The notes under the pieces are model-generated. The model did not search any database, was not told the DNA's origin, and saw only the letters and a list, made by a program, of their open reading frames with translations. 64,000 nucleotides of DNA from an uncultured Desulfovibrio sp. (lineage in GTDB: Bacteria; Desulfobacterota; Desulfovibrionia; Desulfovibrionales; Desulfovibrionaceae): the NCBI RefSeq assembly GCF_944324525.1, contig NZ_CALUWS010000007.1, positions 1-64,000 of the forward strand, given 5' to 3'. The first letter of the stretch is position 1. Each line of letters begins with the position of its first letter. Made by a program: the position numbers and the translations under genes. Positions 1 to 9,370 of this stretch are shown here, one piece after another.

Positions 1-75
1 TTCGGCTCTTGGCAGAAAACCTCCAGCTTCATGTCTGAACGGAGGGTGAACAACGTGTTGACACTCTACACCTAG
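1..75 (+). CDS. possible 3' end of an unidentified gene (partial)
   Basis: Frame 1 is open from the first base to a TAG at 73-75 and gives 24 codons ending VNNVLTLYT. If real, its stop overlaps the valS stop codon on the other strand in a tail-to-tail arrangement. The fragment is too short to assign a family and could be chance reading through a 3' intergenic stretch. Confidence 0.2.
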   Translation, partial: FGSWQKTSSFMSERRVNNVLTLYT

Positions 76-2741
76 GCATTGCCTTCATCCCCGAGCGCTT
101 CGCGGAAGCGTTCACGCAGGGCCAGCAGCTTGGCGCGGTTGTCCAGCAGGGTCTCGGCCCGTTCGCGTTCCCGGGCCACCACTTCGGCCGGGGCGCGGCT
201 GGTGAAGCTTTCGTTATGCAGCTTGGCCTGCACGCCGGCCACGTCCTTTTCCAGCTTGGCCAGCTCCTTGTCCAGACGGGCCAGCTCGCCGTTGAGGTCC
301 ACCGCGCCCTTGAGCGGCACGATGACCTGACAGCCGCAGACCACCGAGGAGGCCGACGCCTTGGGCGCGGTGAGGTCCGTGCCGATGGCGAGGCTTTCCA
401 GCCGGGCGAGCGGGAAGATCATGGCCTGGCTCGCTTCCAGCAGGGCGGCCTGGGCGTCGTCGGCGGGATGCAGCAGCAGGCTCACCTTGTGGGCCGGGCT
501 GATGTTGAGCTCGGCCTTGATGGTACGCACGGCCACGATGACGCCCTGGATGAGCTCCATACGCGCGGCTTCTTCGGGACGGACGCAGGCCGGACGGGCG
601 GCGGGGTAGGGTTCCAGCGCGATGTCCGTGGCCGTCTGACCGGCGGGCACGGGCAGGGCATGCCAGATCTCCGCGGTCACGAAGGGGACGATGGGATGGA
701 GCAGGAGCAGCAGCTCGCGCAGCACCGTCCAGAGCACGTATTGCGCCACGGGCTTGCGAGTCTCGTCCTGCATGTCGGGCTTGATGAGCTCCAGATACCA
801 GTCGCAGAACTCGTTCCACAGGAACTTGTAGCCGGTCTGGGCGGCGTCGTTGAAGCGGTATTCCTCCAGCGCCGCGTCCATCTCCTGCTTGACGGCCTCC
901 AGACGGTGCAGGATCCACTGATGATGCAGGCCCTCCACCGTGCCCGGATCCACCGGGGCGGGAGCCGTTTCCGGCAGGTTCATGAGCGCGAAGCGGGCCG
1001 CGTTCCAGATCTTGTTGATGAAGTGGCGGTAGCCCTCGATGCGGGCCTCGGACAGGCGGATGTCCCGGCCCATGGCCGCAAAGGCAGTGAGGGTGAAGCG
1101 CAGGGCGTCGCAGCCGTACTTGTCGATCATCTCCAGCGGGTCGATGACGTTGCCCGTGGACTTGGACATCTTGCGGCCCGATTCGTCCCGCACCAGCGCG
1201 TGCAGATAGACGTCATGGAAGGGCACCTGACCCATGAAGTGCTGGCCCATCATCATCATGCGGGCCACCCAGAAAAAGATGATGTCGAAACCGGTCACCA
1301 GCACGCTGGTGGGATACCAGCGGGCAAGGTCCTTCGTCTTTTCCGGCCAGCCCATAGTCGAGAACGGCCAGAGCGCGGCGGAGAACCAGGTGTCCAGCAC
1401 GTCCTCGTCCTGCCTGAGGTCGGTGCCGCCGCACTGCGGGCAGGCGGTCGGATCGTCCTCGCTCACGATGAGCTTGCCGCACTGGGCGCAGGTCCAGGCC
1501 GGGATGCGGTGGCCCCACCAGATCTGACGACTGATGCACCAGTCGCGGATATTGTCCAGCCAGTGATAATAGGTCTTGGCCCAGGATTCGGGCAGGATGC
1601 GCGTCAGTTCCGGCACGGCGGCGCGGGCGGCCGGGGCCATCTTGGTGGTGGCCACGAACCACTGGGTGGAGACGTGCGGTTCCACCACCGTATGACAGCG
1701 GTAGCAGTGGCCCACGGCATGGTCCAGCTCTTCCACGCCCAGCAGGTCCCCGGCGGCCTCGATGTCGGCCACGATTTTCTCGCGGCAGGCTTCCTTGGTC
1801 AGACCGGCATACGGCCCGGCCTCGGCCTTCATGACGCCGTTCTCGTCGATGACCTGCAAAAATTCCAGCTTGTGCGTGCGGCCCAGCGCCCAGTCGTTGT
1901 GGTCATGGCAGGGCGTGACCTTGAGGGCGCCGGTGCCGAACTCCCGGTCCACATAGCTGTCCGCGATGATGGGGATGCGGCGGCCCAGTACGGGCACGAT
2001 GGCCGGCTTGCCCACCAGATGGGCGTAGCGTTCGTCCTCGGGATGCACGCAAATGGCGGTGTCGCCGGGGATGGTCTCCGGGCGGGTGGTGGCGATGACG
2101 ATGTCGCCGCTGCCGTCCTCAAGGCGATAGCGCACCTTCCAGAGCTTGCCCCGGTGCGGCTCGTGCTCCACCTCGTCATCGGCCAGCGCCGTGTGGCAGC
2201 GCGAGCACCAGTTGATGATGTAATCGCCCTTGTAGATCAGGCCCTCGTTGAAAAGCTGCACGAAGACCTTGCGTACGGCGCGGGACAGGCCCTCGTCCAT
2301 GGTGAAGCGCAGGCGCGTCCAGTCCACGGAGGCCCCGAGGGCGCGGACCTGATTGAGGATGCGGTGGCCGTAATCTTCCCGCCATTGCCAGACGCGCTCG
2401 ATGAAAGCCTCGCGGCCCAGATCCTGCCGGGTCTTCCCCTCCTTGGCAAGAGCGCGCTCCACCACGTTCTGGGTGGCGATGCCCGCATGGTCCGTGCCCG
2501 GGATCCAGAGGACGTTCTTCCCCTTCTGGCGGGCATGGCGGCAAAGCACGTCGATGAGCGTCTGGTTCAGGGCATGGCCGATGTGCAGCGCGCCGGTGAC
2601 GTTGGGCGGCGGGATGACGATGCAGTAGGGATCGCCCGGCGCGTCGGGGTCGGGCGTGAAGGTCTTGCTGTCCTGCCAGTGGGCGCGCCAGCGCTCTTCC
2701 ACATCTTGGGGCTCATAGCCCTTGGGGAGGGTGTCAGCCAT
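72..2741 (-). CDS. valS: valyl-tRNA synthetase
   Basis: Cytoplasmic class Ia synthetase that charges tRNA-Val with valine. The 889-residue protein has the HIGH signature (residues 53-56, after PPPNVTGAL) and KMSKS at about 524-528. Between them are the editing (CP1) domain and zinc-type cysteine pairs (CSRCH; CAQCG with CPQCGG). The C-terminus is the tRNA-binding coiled coil typical of ValRS (ELARLDKELAKLEKD). Length matches the bacterial family. The ATG is preceded by GGAGAAAGCAAG, a good ribosome-binding site at normal spacing. Only 38 bp separate it from the divergent gene at 2780, so the two promoters must be packed together or overlap the coding starts. No T-box-like leader is visible. 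Confidence 0.98.
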   Translation of the reverse strand: MADTLPKGYEPQDVEERWRAHWQDSKTFTPDPDAPGDPYCIVIPPPNVTGALHIGHALNQTLIDVLCRHARQKGKNVLWIPGTDHAGIATQNVVERALAKEGKTRQDLGREAFIERVWQWREDYGHRILNQVRALGASVDWTRLRFTMDEGLSRAVRKVFVQLFNEGLIYKGDYIINWCSRCHTALADDEVEHEPHRGKLWKVRYRLEDGSGDIVIATTRPETIPGDTAICVHPEDERYAHLVGKPAIVPVLGRRIPIIADSYVDREFGTGALKVTPCHDHNDWALGRTHKLEFLQVIDENGVMKAEAGPYAGLTKEACREKIVADIEAAGDLLGVEELDHAVGHCYRCHTVVEPHVSTQWFVATTKMAPAARAAVPELTRILPESWAKTYYHWLDNIRDWCISRQIWWGHRIPAWTCAQCGKLIVSEDDPTACPQCGGTDLRQDEDVLDTWFSAALWPFSTMGWPEKTKDLARWYPTSVLVTGFDIIFFWVARMMMMGQHFMGQVPFHDVYLHALVRDESGRKMSKSTGNVIDPLEMIDKYGCDALRFTLTAFAAMGRDIRLSEARIEGYRHFINKIWNAARFALMNLPETAPAPVDPGTVEGLHHQWILHRLEAVKQEMDAALEEYRFNDAAQTGYKFLWNEFCDWYLELIKPDMQDETRKPVAQYVLWTVLRELLLLLHPIVPFVTAEIWHALPVPAGQTATDIALEPYPAARPACVRPEEAARMELIQGVIVAVRTIKAELNISPAHKVSLLLHPADDAQAALLEASQAMIFPLARLESLAIGTDLTAPKASASSVVCGCQVIVPLKGAVDLNGELARLDKELAKLEKDVAGVQAKLHNESFTSRAPAEVVARERERAETLLDNRAKLLALRERFREALGDEGNA

Positions 2742-2779
2742 CTTGCTTTCTCCATGAAAGGCGGCAATACTATCTTGTT

Positions 2780-4249
2780 ATGCAGGTCACGCAACCCACG
2801 ATATTCGTCCTCTGGGACGATTCCCACATCTGGGGTCTCATGGTCTGGCGCGCTCTTCGCGCGCTGGGCCTGCCCTCTCGTCTGGTCAAGGGAAAAGACA
2901 TAGCCAATGGCGGCCTTTTAGGCAAGCCGCTGGAAGGGGGCCGCGCCGCGCCTCTGCTCATGGTGCCGGGAGGAAATGCCCGGCTCAAGGCGCAGGCCCT
3001 GGGCGAGGCGGGCCGTGAGGCCGTGCGCCGCTGGTTGCGCGAGGGCGGACGCTATCTGGGCTTTTGCGGCGGGGCGGGTCTGGCGCTCAGCCATGCGCGG
3101 CCCGACGACGGCCTGCATATCTGCCCCTGGTCGCGCGGCAGCTATCCCGAACGGCAGCAGCATCTCATTTCCGGGCATGCGCTGGTGCGCGTGCGCTCCT
3201 GCCTGCCGGACGAGGACGATGCCCGCTCCGCTGTGCCGGCCGGCGCGTCCGCCGCTGTGCCCGCTCCCGATCCCCTGCGTCCGCCGCTGGAGGACGACGC
3301 CTGTTCGCTGGTGCCGCCCTGCTGGCGGGGCTGCACGCGGGCCGGCATGCGCGGACGCTGCGAGCGCGGCCCCGCGCCGGAAGCCGCCGCCCACAGGCCG
3401 TCCCTGCCGGTCTGGTGGCCGGGCCGCTTCGCCCCCACGCCGGGCGACAGCGTGAGCGTGCTGGCCGGCTATCACAGCCCGGACAGGGATTTCTGGCTGG
3501 CGGACCTGCCTCTGCAGCGCATCCCGCCGCATGTGTTCGAGGCCTGGCAGGCGCTGTACGGCGTGAATCTTTCGGCGGACTTCCTGACGGATCAGCCGCT
3601 CATGGTCGCGGGCAACTATGGGCGGGGCCGTTACGTCCTCAGCTATTCGCATCTGGAGACGCCGGACAGCCCGGACGCCAACCGCTGGCTGGCCCATCTG
3701 CTGCATGAGCTGGCCGGCTGGGAAGCGCCCACGGAACAGGTGCCCGCCTGGGATATGGATGCCCCGGCGGAGGCCGCCTTCTGGCCCGTGGCGGCCCGCG
3801 CGCCCCTGCGGGAGGCGCTGCGCTGCGTCCGGGACGTGCTCGATCTGGCGGCGGAGCATCACCTTTTCTTCCGGCGCACGCCCTGGCTCTGGGGCTGGAA
3901 GGCGGGCCTGCCCGGCGGCACCTGCAACAACCTGCATACCGCCCTGCACACGCTGGCCTGCCTGACGCCCTCGCCGCAGGCGCTGGCTTTCTGGCAGGAA
4001 TGCGGGCCGCGGCTGGCGGATCTGGCGCACCTTTTCCGGGCCGGGGCCGAAGGCTATCTGCTGGCCTGCCGTCTGGCCGAGGCCCTGGCCCCCACCGTGC
4101 CGGACGCCGTGGACAGGCGCGGTCTCGACAATCAGCGGGGGGCCATCTTCGGCCATCCCATGCGGGGCGGCGGCCTCATCGAGGAGCTGTTGCTCATGGT
4201 CGAGGAACTCATCTTTCTTTCCCAGCAGGTGGAGCAACCCGCCTTCTGA
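2780..4249 (+). CDS. BPL_N-domain (glutamine amidotransferase-like) protein
   Basis: The 489-residue protein begins with a Rossmann-like strand (IFVLWDD). It carries VPGGNARLKAQ followed by GRYLGFCGGAGLAL, the nucleophile-elbow arrangement of class I amidotransferase folds, with Cys near residue 96. This matches the N-terminal domain family of eukaryotic biotin-protein ligases (BPL_N), which occurs as stand-alone proteins in Desulfovibrio relatives. A second block (VAGNYGRGRYVLSYSHLETP, about 275-295) is the usual end of that domain. The rest is a helical region with no family I recognise. No biotin-ligase catalytic domain is present, so ligase activity is not supported; the substrate is unknown. 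No clear ribosome-binding site precedes ATG 2780, so the start is uncertain, but the first beta strand requires a start near here. Confidence 0.75.
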   Translation: MQVTQPTIFVLWDDSHIWGLMVWRALRALGLPSRLVKGKDIANGGLLGKPLEGGRAAPLLMVPGGNARLKAQALGEAGREAVRRWLREGGRYLGFCGGAGLALSHARPDDGLHICPWSRGSYPERQQHLISGHALVRVRSCLPDEDDARSAVPAGASAAVPAPDPLRPPLEDDACSLVPPCWRGCTRAGMRGRCERGPAPEAAAHRPSLPVWWPGRFAPTPGDSVSVLAGYHSPDRDFWLADLPLQRIPPHVFEAWQALYGVNLSADFLTDQPLMVAGNYGRGRYVLSYSHLETPDSPDANRWLAHLLHELAGWEAPTEQVPAWDMDAPAEAAFWPVAARAPLREALRCVRDVLDLAAEHHLFFRRTPWLWGWKAGLPGGTCNNLHTALHTLACLTPSPQALAFWQECGPRLADLAHLFRAGAEGYLLACRLAEALAPTVPDAVDRRGLDNQRGAIFGHPMRGGGLIEELLLMVEELIFLSQQVEQPAF

Positions 4250-4295
4250 AGCCGGCGGGGCCTCTTCCGCCGGAATCGTGCAACGGAGTTCAATG

Positions 4296-4934
4296 ATGAC
4301 GGATAACGTGTTGCGGCGCGGCCTTGCCCGCTACCTCGCGCCCGAACAGCTCGCGCGTTTGCAATCCGTGCGTGTGGGCATCGCCGGGGCGGGGGGGCTG
4401 GGCTCCAATGCCGCGCTGATGCTGGCCCGCAGCGGCGTGGAGCGCTTCCTGCTCATCGACGATGACGTGGTGGACGCCTCCAACCTCAACCGGCAGCAGT
4501 TCTGGCCGCGCCATGTGGGGCGGCCCAAGGTGGACTGTCTGGCCGAGCTTTTGCGTGAGCTCAATCCGGCCGTCACGGCGGACTGTCGTCAGGAGCGGCT
4601 GACGGCGGCCAATGTGCCGTCACTGCTGCCGGAGTGTCCGCTCTGGGTCGAGGCGCTGGACGGCGCGGCGGACAAACGGCTGCTGGTGGAACAGGCCATG
4701 CTCGGCGGCCGTCATGTGGTGAGCGCCTCCGGCATGGGCGGATACAATGGCGCGCCCATGCAAAAGCGCGCCCTGGGCAGCCTGACCCTGGTGGGGGACT
4801 TCACCACCGACATCCTGGAAGCGCCGCCCCTGGCCCCGCGCGTGACCGAGGCCGCCGCCCTGCTGGCGGACGCGGCCCTGACCTGCATTCTTGATGTGCT
4901 GCCCGCCGAGGCCTTTGCCGCTCCGGCATGCTGA
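4296..4934 (+). CDS. thiF: ThiF/MoeB/HesA-family E1-like adenylyltransferase
   Basis: E1-like enzyme of the type that adenylates the C-terminal glycine of a sulfur-carrier protein (ThiS in thiamine synthesis). The 212-residue protein has the nucleotide-binding GAGGLGS near residues 31-37, LLIDDDVVDASNLNRQQF, and the downstream GRPKVDCL, the core signatures of the superfamily. It lacks the CxxC zinc pairs of longer MoeB/ThiF proteins, as in the short ThiF form common in anaerobes. ATG 4296 is chosen because GGAG at 4285-4288 is seven bases upstream; ATG 4293 is the alternative. No thiS, thiG or thiH is in the window, so the thiamine role is inferred from the family. The gene lies 46 bp after the BPL_N gene and 28 bp before the YkgJ gene, probably in one operon. 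Confidence 0.85.
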   Translation: MTDNVLRRGLARYLAPEQLARLQSVRVGIAGAGGLGSNAALMLARSGVERFLLIDDDVVDASNLNRQQFWPRHVGRPKVDCLAELLRELNPAVTADCRQERLTAANVPSLLPECPLWVEALDGAADKRLLVEQAMLGGRHVVSASGMGGYNGAPMQKRALGSLTLVGDFTTDILEAPPLAPRVTEAAALLADAALTCILDVLPAEAFAAPAC

Positions 4935-4962
4935 GACGGGCCATGCTTTGCGAGGAGATGCC

Positions 4963-5748
4963 ATGAGCGATGAATTTTCCCCTTCCGCCGACGGCGCGGC
5001 CCCTCTGCCCGACGGGCTTGAGGAGCTGGCCCCGGACAGTACGTTCCGCTTTGCCTGCCATCCCGGCGTGCCCTGTTTCAATCGCTGCTGTCACGATCTG
5101 GCCCTGCCGCTGACGCCCTACGACGTCATGGGCTTGTGCCGCTTCCTGGGCATGGACGGCGAAAGTTTCCTGGAACGTTACGCCACGGTGCGCACCTTCC
5201 CTGATACGGGCTTTCCCCTGCCTTTCCTCAATATGGATGACGTGGAGACGCTGCCCTGTCCCTTCGTGGGGCCCGAGGGCTGCTCGGTCTACGCCGCGCG
5301 GCCCGCGGCCTGCCGCAGCTATCCGCTGGGCCGGGGCAGCCGTCTGGGCCGGCAGGGCGTGGAAGAGCGCCACTTCCTGGTGCGGGAACCGCACTGCCGC
5401 GGCTTTGCCGGGACGCAGGAATGGACGCCCCTGCGCTGGCAGGAAGATCAGGGCCTGCCTCCCTACAATGCCTTCAATGACCGCTACATGCGGCTCATGA
5501 GCATGGTGGGCGCCACAGGCAAGCCGCTGGAACCGCAGCTGGCCACGCTGGCGCTGCTCTGCCTGTATCAGCTCGACGCCTTCCGGGCGCTCATCGAGGA
5601 AAAGAAGCTCTTCGAGCATGTGGAGATTTCCGCCCAGCGGGCGGAGGACGTACTGTTTGCTGACGAAGCCACCCTGGATTTCGGGCTGGACTGGCTGGAA
5701 CTGGTCATCTTCGGGCGCTGTCCGGGGTTGTCGGCCCGGGGCCGCTGA
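4963..5748 (+). CDS. YkgJ-family cysteine-cluster protein
   Basis: The 261-residue protein shows the YkgJ (zinc- or iron-chelating) pattern: CHPGVPCFNRCCHDLALPLT around residues 27-46, then CPFVGPEGCSVYAARPAACR around 98-117. LTPYDVMGLCRFLG after the first cluster is also characteristic. The cysteines are thought to bind a metal or an Fe-S cluster; the biochemical role of the family is not established. ATG 4963 is chosen over upstream in-frame starts because CGAGGAG lies just before it and the extra N-terminal sequence would overlap thiF. A hairpin with a T-run at 5795-5819 follows. Confidence 0.85.
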   Translation: MSDEFSPSADGAAPLPDGLEELAPDSTFRFACHPGVPCFNRCCHDLALPLTPYDVMGLCRFLGMDGESFLERYATVRTFPDTGFPLPFLNMDDVETLPCPFVGPEGCSVYAARPAACRSYPLGRGSRLGRQGVEERHFLVREPHCRGFAGTQEWTPLRWQEDQGLPPYNAFNDRYMRLMSMVGATGKPLEPQLATLALLCLYQLDAFRALIEEKKLFEHVEISAQRAEDVLFADEATLDFGLDWLELVIFGRCPGLSARGR

Positions 5749-5794
5749 GCCGGAGGTCCGCCAGCGGCTCAGTCGGATGGGAAAAAACTGCCTT

Positions 5795-5819
5795 TTGCGG
5801 GGGCCTTGCCCGCAATTTT
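5795..5819 (+). terminator. rho-independent terminator after the YkgJ gene
   Basis: Stem TTGCGGG/CCCGCAA with a short loop, followed immediately by TTTT. A second inverted repeat (CTGAGCCG/CGGCTCAG, 5745-5772) overlaps the stop codon just upstream. Confidence 0.7.
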
Positions 5820-5950
5820 CCGGTGAGGGATGTGGCGGCAGCCGCGTTCTTCGCCGGATTTTCTTTTTTGGCATCCTTCTTGCTGAAAACTAGGCAACCG
5901 TCTTTGACTGGAAAAAACAGCCGCTCAGGCACAAACAAAGGATGTGGATC

Positions 5951-6202
5951 ATGGAAGTTTCCGGCATTACCGTCAGCCCCAATTATATTTTCCAGCTGCC
6001 CGAAACGGACGACGAAGGTTCGGCCCCTGCCGCCCTGCGTGACGCCGTCAGCTTCTCCACCCCCTATCTGCTTCCCGACGAGGAGGCTGAAGTGGTGCTG
6101 GATGATACCATCAACCTTATCGGGGCCGACTACACGGCGGCCTTTTCCGTGCATGGCGGCCTTAACGAAAATCGTGTCTACCAGCTGCTCGGTCTGATGT
6201 AG
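5951..6202 (+). CDS. small hypothetical protein (83 aa)
   Basis: I do not recognise this protein. It is acidic, soluble-looking and has no cysteines, signal peptide or membrane segment. ATG 5951 is preferred over ATG 5942 because AAAGGA ends eight bases upstream of it. The gene has its own terminator at 6207-6236 and follows the YkgJ terminator, so it is probably a single transcription unit. Codon use matches the neighbours, which supports a real gene despite the size. Nothing in the context indicates a function. Confidence 0.7.
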   Translation: MEVSGITVSPNYIFQLPETDDEGSAPAALRDAVSFSTPYLLPDEEAEVVLDDTINLIGADYTAAFSVHGGLNENRVYQLLGLM

Positions 6203-6206
6203 GCAA

Positions 6207-6236
6207 GGGCCCCGCGCGCCGGCGCGGAGCCCTTTT
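6207..6236 (+). terminator. rho-independent terminator
   Basis: GC-rich stem (GGGC-CCGCGC paired with GCGCGG-GCCC, loop GCCG) followed by TTTT, directly after the small gene and before tyrS. Confidence 0.8.
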
Positions 6237-6352
6237 CCCTTCCTCAGCTTTCTCAGCCGGCGTTTGACAGCCGCGCCGCGCCCGACGTATGGTCATGGCG
6301 CGGCGTCGCCTTTTTTCGGGTGGCGTCGCTACTCTATCACAGGGAGAGATCG

Positions 6353-7552
6353 ATGCTGGATATTGATCGGCAGATGGCCGTCATCAAGCGCGGTGTGGCC
6401 GAGCTCATCGACGAGAAAGAGCTGCGCAAGAAACTGGAACGCGGTACGCCCCTGCGGGTCAAGGTCGGTTTTGACCCCACGGCGCCCGACCTGCATTTCG
6501 GGCATACGGTGGTCATGCACAAGATGCGCCACTTTCAGGAGCTGGGGCATACCGTCATCTTCCTTATCGGGGACTTCACGGGACGTATCGGCGACCCCTC
6601 CGGCCGCTCGGAGACGCGTCCCCCGCTGACGGAAGAGCAGGTGGTGGCCAACGCCGAGACCTACAAGAAGCAGCTCTTCAAGATCCTTGATCCTGAAAAG
6701 ACGCTGGTGGAATTCAACTCCCGCTGGCTGGGCAAGATGGATGCGGCCGATTTCATCCGTCTGTGCTCCCGCTATACCGTGGCCCGCATGATGGAACGCG
6801 ACGACTTCGAGAAGCGTTACCGGGAACAGCGCCCCATTTCCATCCACGAATTCCTCTATCCCCTCTGTCAGGGCTACGATTCCGTCTCCCTCAAGGCCGA
6901 CGTGGAGATGGGCGGCACGGACCAGAAGTTCAATCTGCTGGTGGGCCGCACCCTGCAGGCGCAGTACGGCATGGAGAGCCAGTGCATCCTGACCATGCCC
7001 CTGCTGGAAGGTCTGGACGGCGTGCGCAAGATGTCCAAGAGCTACGGCAACTACATCGGCATCGACGAGCCGCCGTCGGAGATGTTCGGCAAGGTCATGG
7101 CCGTTTCCGATGAGCTCATGTGGCGGTATTACGAGCTGCTCTCCTCGCTTTCGCTGGAAGAGATCACCACGCTCAAGGCCGACGTGGCCGAAGGCCGGGT
7201 GCATCCCAAGGCCGCCAAGGAACAGCTCGCCAGCGAGATGGTGAGCCGCTACCACAGCCCGGCGGCGGCGGAAGAGGCCCGCATGGGCTTCAATGCCGTC
7301 TTTGCCGGCGGCGGCGTGCCCGATGACGCGCCGTCCCATACCTGCGCCCACGGCGAGGACAGCACGCCCCCGGCCTTCCTGGAAGCGGCCGGGCTGGTCA
7401 AGAGCCGTGGCGAGGCCAAGCGTCTCATCAAGGAAGGTGCGCTTTCCGTGGATGGCGACCGTTGCGATGACGCCCTGACGGCGCTGGCCCCCGGCGAGTA
7501 TGTGATCAAACTCGGCAAGAAGCGCTTTTTGCGGCTGACGGTCACGGCGTAG
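6353..7552 (+). CDS. tyrS: tyrosyl-tRNA synthetase
   Basis: Class Ic synthetase charging tRNA-Tyr. The 399-residue protein has the HIGH-type signature HFGH after GFDPTAPDL, the [11 protein letters not shown] loop at about residue 226, and a C-terminal S4 RNA-binding domain (about 338-399, [21 protein letters not shown]). The form with KMSKS is the TyrZ-like subgroup. ATG 6353 is chosen because AGGGAG sits six bases upstream; the in-frame ATG at 6320 adds eleven residues not expected for the family. A strong terminator follows at 7584-7629. Confidence 0.97.
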   Translation: MLDIDRQMAVIKRGVAELIDEKELRKKLERGTPLRVKVGFDPTAPDLHFGHTVVMHKMRHFQELGHTVIFLIGDFTGRIGDPSGRSETRPPLTEEQVVANAETYKKQLFKILDPEKTLVEFNSRWLGKMDAADFIRLCSRYTVARMMERDDFEKRYREQRPISIHEFLYPLCQGYDSVSLKADVEMGGTDQKFNLLVGRTLQAQYGMESQCILTMPLLEGLDGVRKMSKSYGNYIGIDEPPSEMFGKVMAVSDELMWRYYELLSSLSLEEITTLKADVAEGRVHPKAAKEQLASEMVSRYHSPAAAEEARMGFNAVFAGGGVPDDAPSHTCAHGEDSTPPAFLEAAGLVKSRGEAKRLIKEGALSVDGDRCDDALTALAPGEYVIKLGKKRFLRLTVTA

Positions 7553-7583
7553 GCCGGGCCGTTCGTCAGCACTGGTCACAATG

Positions 7584-7629
7584 CAGCGCGCCGCGGTCCC
7601 GCAAGGATAACGGCGCGCTGTCGTTTTTT
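7584..7629 (+). terminator. rho-independent terminator of tyrS
   Basis: Ten-base perfect stem CAGCGCGCCG/CGGCGCGCTG, then TCG and six T residues. Confidence 0.85.
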
Positions 7630-7634
7630 GGGGC

Positions 7635-7675
7635 TATGGTTTGAAACGCAAAGCGTTTCAAACGGAAAATCCTCT
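7635..7675 (-). repeat. partial copy of the four-palindrome repeat (copy R1)
   Basis: Contains only one terminal palindrome of the family, GTTTGAAACGC-AAA-GCGTTTCAAAC, followed by the terminal motif AAAAT-CCTCT. It ends 14 bp before the start codon of the next gene, so that gene's ribosome-binding site (AAAGGAAG) abuts the repeat. Confidence 0.85.
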
Positions 7676-7689
7676 CAAAGGAAGACTGC

Positions 7690-9219
7690 ATGAGCGGCGA
7701 AGAGAAAAAAACGGAGACCTCCCCGCCTGAAGCCATCCAGCAATGGATAGCCGAAACCAAGCGGGATGGCAGACCGCTGGTCTGCTTTTTTGTGGACAGG
7801 CTGCTTTTGAATCCTGACGAATATTTTCGCTTCATCGAGCGGAGGCTCAGGAAGGATTTTTCCTTCATGGCGCTGGTTTGCGGCGAGGGCTTCGACGTCA
7901 ATCTGCCGGTGAAAAAGTTTTTCATCGAGGATGAGGGCCTGGCGTCCTTGTTCGGGATCGACGTGATCCTCCTGATGAACAGCGGCTCGCGGCATCCGTT
8001 CCCGCAAGATGCGGCGGTGGCGAGCTTTTGCCATTCCTTCGGCGCGTATGAGCATTATGACTACACGGACTATGCTTATATGATGCAGTTCTGTGATGCG
8101 TTCTTCGTGACGTCCGAACATATCTTTGCCGACCGGCAGGCCATCGAGAGCAGCCACGTCAACATGATCGATCCTCGTTTCCTGCAACGCACCCGCACGG
8201 CGTATCGCTACCTCCCCACCGGCTATCCCCGGATCGCGGCGATCCGGGACAGGCTCGCGCAAGCCAAAGTCGAGCCGGATGCGCTGCTGTACGCGCCCGT
8301 GGGGATGTACAGCAATCCCGGAGAACGCCGCAACAGGATCTTTCCCTGCTATGGAGAAAGCGTGGTGGCGGCGCTGCTGGAGAATTTCCCCGACTACCAG
8401 CTGCTGTACCGGCCCTACAGAGGGGCCTGGGGCGTGGAGCCCTATGAGGCCATAATCCGCAAGTTCTCCGGGCATCCCCGCTTTGAGGTCAGCCGGAATG
8501 TCGACCGCATACCGGACTTCGCACGCGCCGTGACCTGCATCACGGAACACAGCAATATCGGCGAGGTGTTCGCCCTCGCCACGCTGCGTCCCGAAGTCGC
8601 CCGAACCTTTGATACGCCCTACGCAACGCCCCGGCTGACGCGGACCGGGGTGGGGCAAAGCCCGGCGGGGGACATCGTGCCGGCCGTCAGGATGGCGCTG
8701 GACCAGCCCGCGGCATTCTGGCGCACGCATCTTTCCGCGAGTTTCGGCAAGTACATCATCCACCCAGACGAGACGGTGGACCGTATCCGGCAGTGTCTGC
8801 TTGCGCTGGCCGGGCGCGTCCCCTTTCCGCCGCATGTGGCCATCCCGCGTCAGGCGGGGCTGCCGGTCTGGAGCCAGCAGCATTACCTGCATCAGGCGCT
8901 CAAGGGGCGCAAGATCAACATCCGCCTCCTGAGCGACTGGATGCGCGTTTTCCCGGATGATGCGGTGCCTGTTGCCCTGCGGCTGCTGGCCGGCATGCAG
9001 GGGGACGATCAGCTGACCATCATGGGAGACGGCTGGCTGACGGATGATATCCTGCGGCTGCTGCACGAAGTGGGGGGATTCTGCTGTCAGAAGGACACGC
9101 CCTATGCCCATGTGCCCGCCGATACCCCGCTGCGACTGATACAGTACGGCGTGGAGCAGGCCGTCAAGGAAGGCAAGACCGTGTATGCCGACCTGCTGCG
9201 TCACTTGAGGCTCTCCTGA
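7690..9219 (+). CDS. orphan protein of unknown function, possibly a GT-B glycosyltransferase/CDP-glycerol-transferase-like enzyme
   Basis: The 509-residue protein is not confidently assigned. The centre (about residues 190-330) resembles the nucleotide-binding half of CDP-glycerol glycerophosphotransferase-like GT-B proteins: a strand reading LLYAPVGMYSNPGERR, then YQLLYRPYRG, VSRNVDRIPDFARAVTCITEHSNIGEVFAL and a regularly spaced C-terminal helix set. No signal peptide or membrane segment is present. The ATG follows AAAGGAAGACTGC. The gene stands alone between tyrS and a gene-poor region, with palindromic repeats directly before (7635-7675) and after (9223-9327, 9371-9518). That layout suggests it was acquired as a cassette. 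A role in surface-polymer or wall-teichoic-like transfer is inference only. Confidence 0.55.
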   Translation: MSGEEKKTETSPPEAIQQWIAETKRDGRPLVCFFVDRLLLNPDEYFRFIERRLRKDFSFMALVCGEGFDVNLPVKKFFIEDEGLASLFGIDVILLMNSGSRHPFPQDAAVASFCHSFGAYEHYDYTDYAYMMQFCDAFFVTSEHIFADRQAIESSHVNMIDPRFLQRTRTAYRYLPTGYPRIAAIRDRLAQAKVEPDALLYAPVGMYSNPGERRNRIFPCYGESVVAALLENFPDYQLLYRPYRGAWGVEPYEAIIRKFSGHPRFEVSRNVDRIPDFARAVTCITEHSNIGEVFALATLRPEVARTFDTPYATPRLTRTGVGQSPAGDIVPAVRMALDQPAAFWRTHLSASFGKYIIHPDETVDRIRQCLLALAGRVPFPPHVAIPRQAGLPVWSQQHYLHQALKGRKINIRLLSDWMRVFPDDAVPVALRLLAGMQGDDQLTIMGDGWLTDDILRLLHEVGGFCCQKDTPYAHVPADTPLRLIQYGVEQAVKEGKTVYADLLRHLRLS

Positions 9220-9222
9220 TCT

Positions 9223-9327
9223 AGAGCGGTTTCGCATTGAATTTGTGCCCAAATTCCATGCTGACGCTGCCATCACACGCCGGAAAAAGCGTGGTTTTCC
9301 GTGTGTTCGGTTACGGGCAACCGCTCT
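9223..9327. repeat. second small inverted-repeat element
   Basis: About 105 bp bounded by AGAGCGGTT and its inverse AACCGCTCT. Inside is a strong hairpin (CACACG..GGAAAA paired with TTTTCC..GTGTG). It starts four bases after the stop codon of the preceding gene. It differs in sequence from the four-palindrome family but has the same AGAGC terminal motif. Confidence 0.6.
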
Positions 9328-9370
9328 CGCGACTACCAGAGCAATCCACATTTTCAATGGGGAAGTGCGC

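Noticed and set aside
2742..2779. T-box or other riboswitch before valS
   Set aside because: Only 38 bp separate the two divergent starts and no stem or T-box core sequence is present.
216..2903. 895-codon open frame antisense to valS
   Set aside because: GC-rich third positions of valS on the other strand keep the frame open; the protein is His/Gly/Ala-rich low-complexity with no family signature, and no ribosome-binding site is seen.
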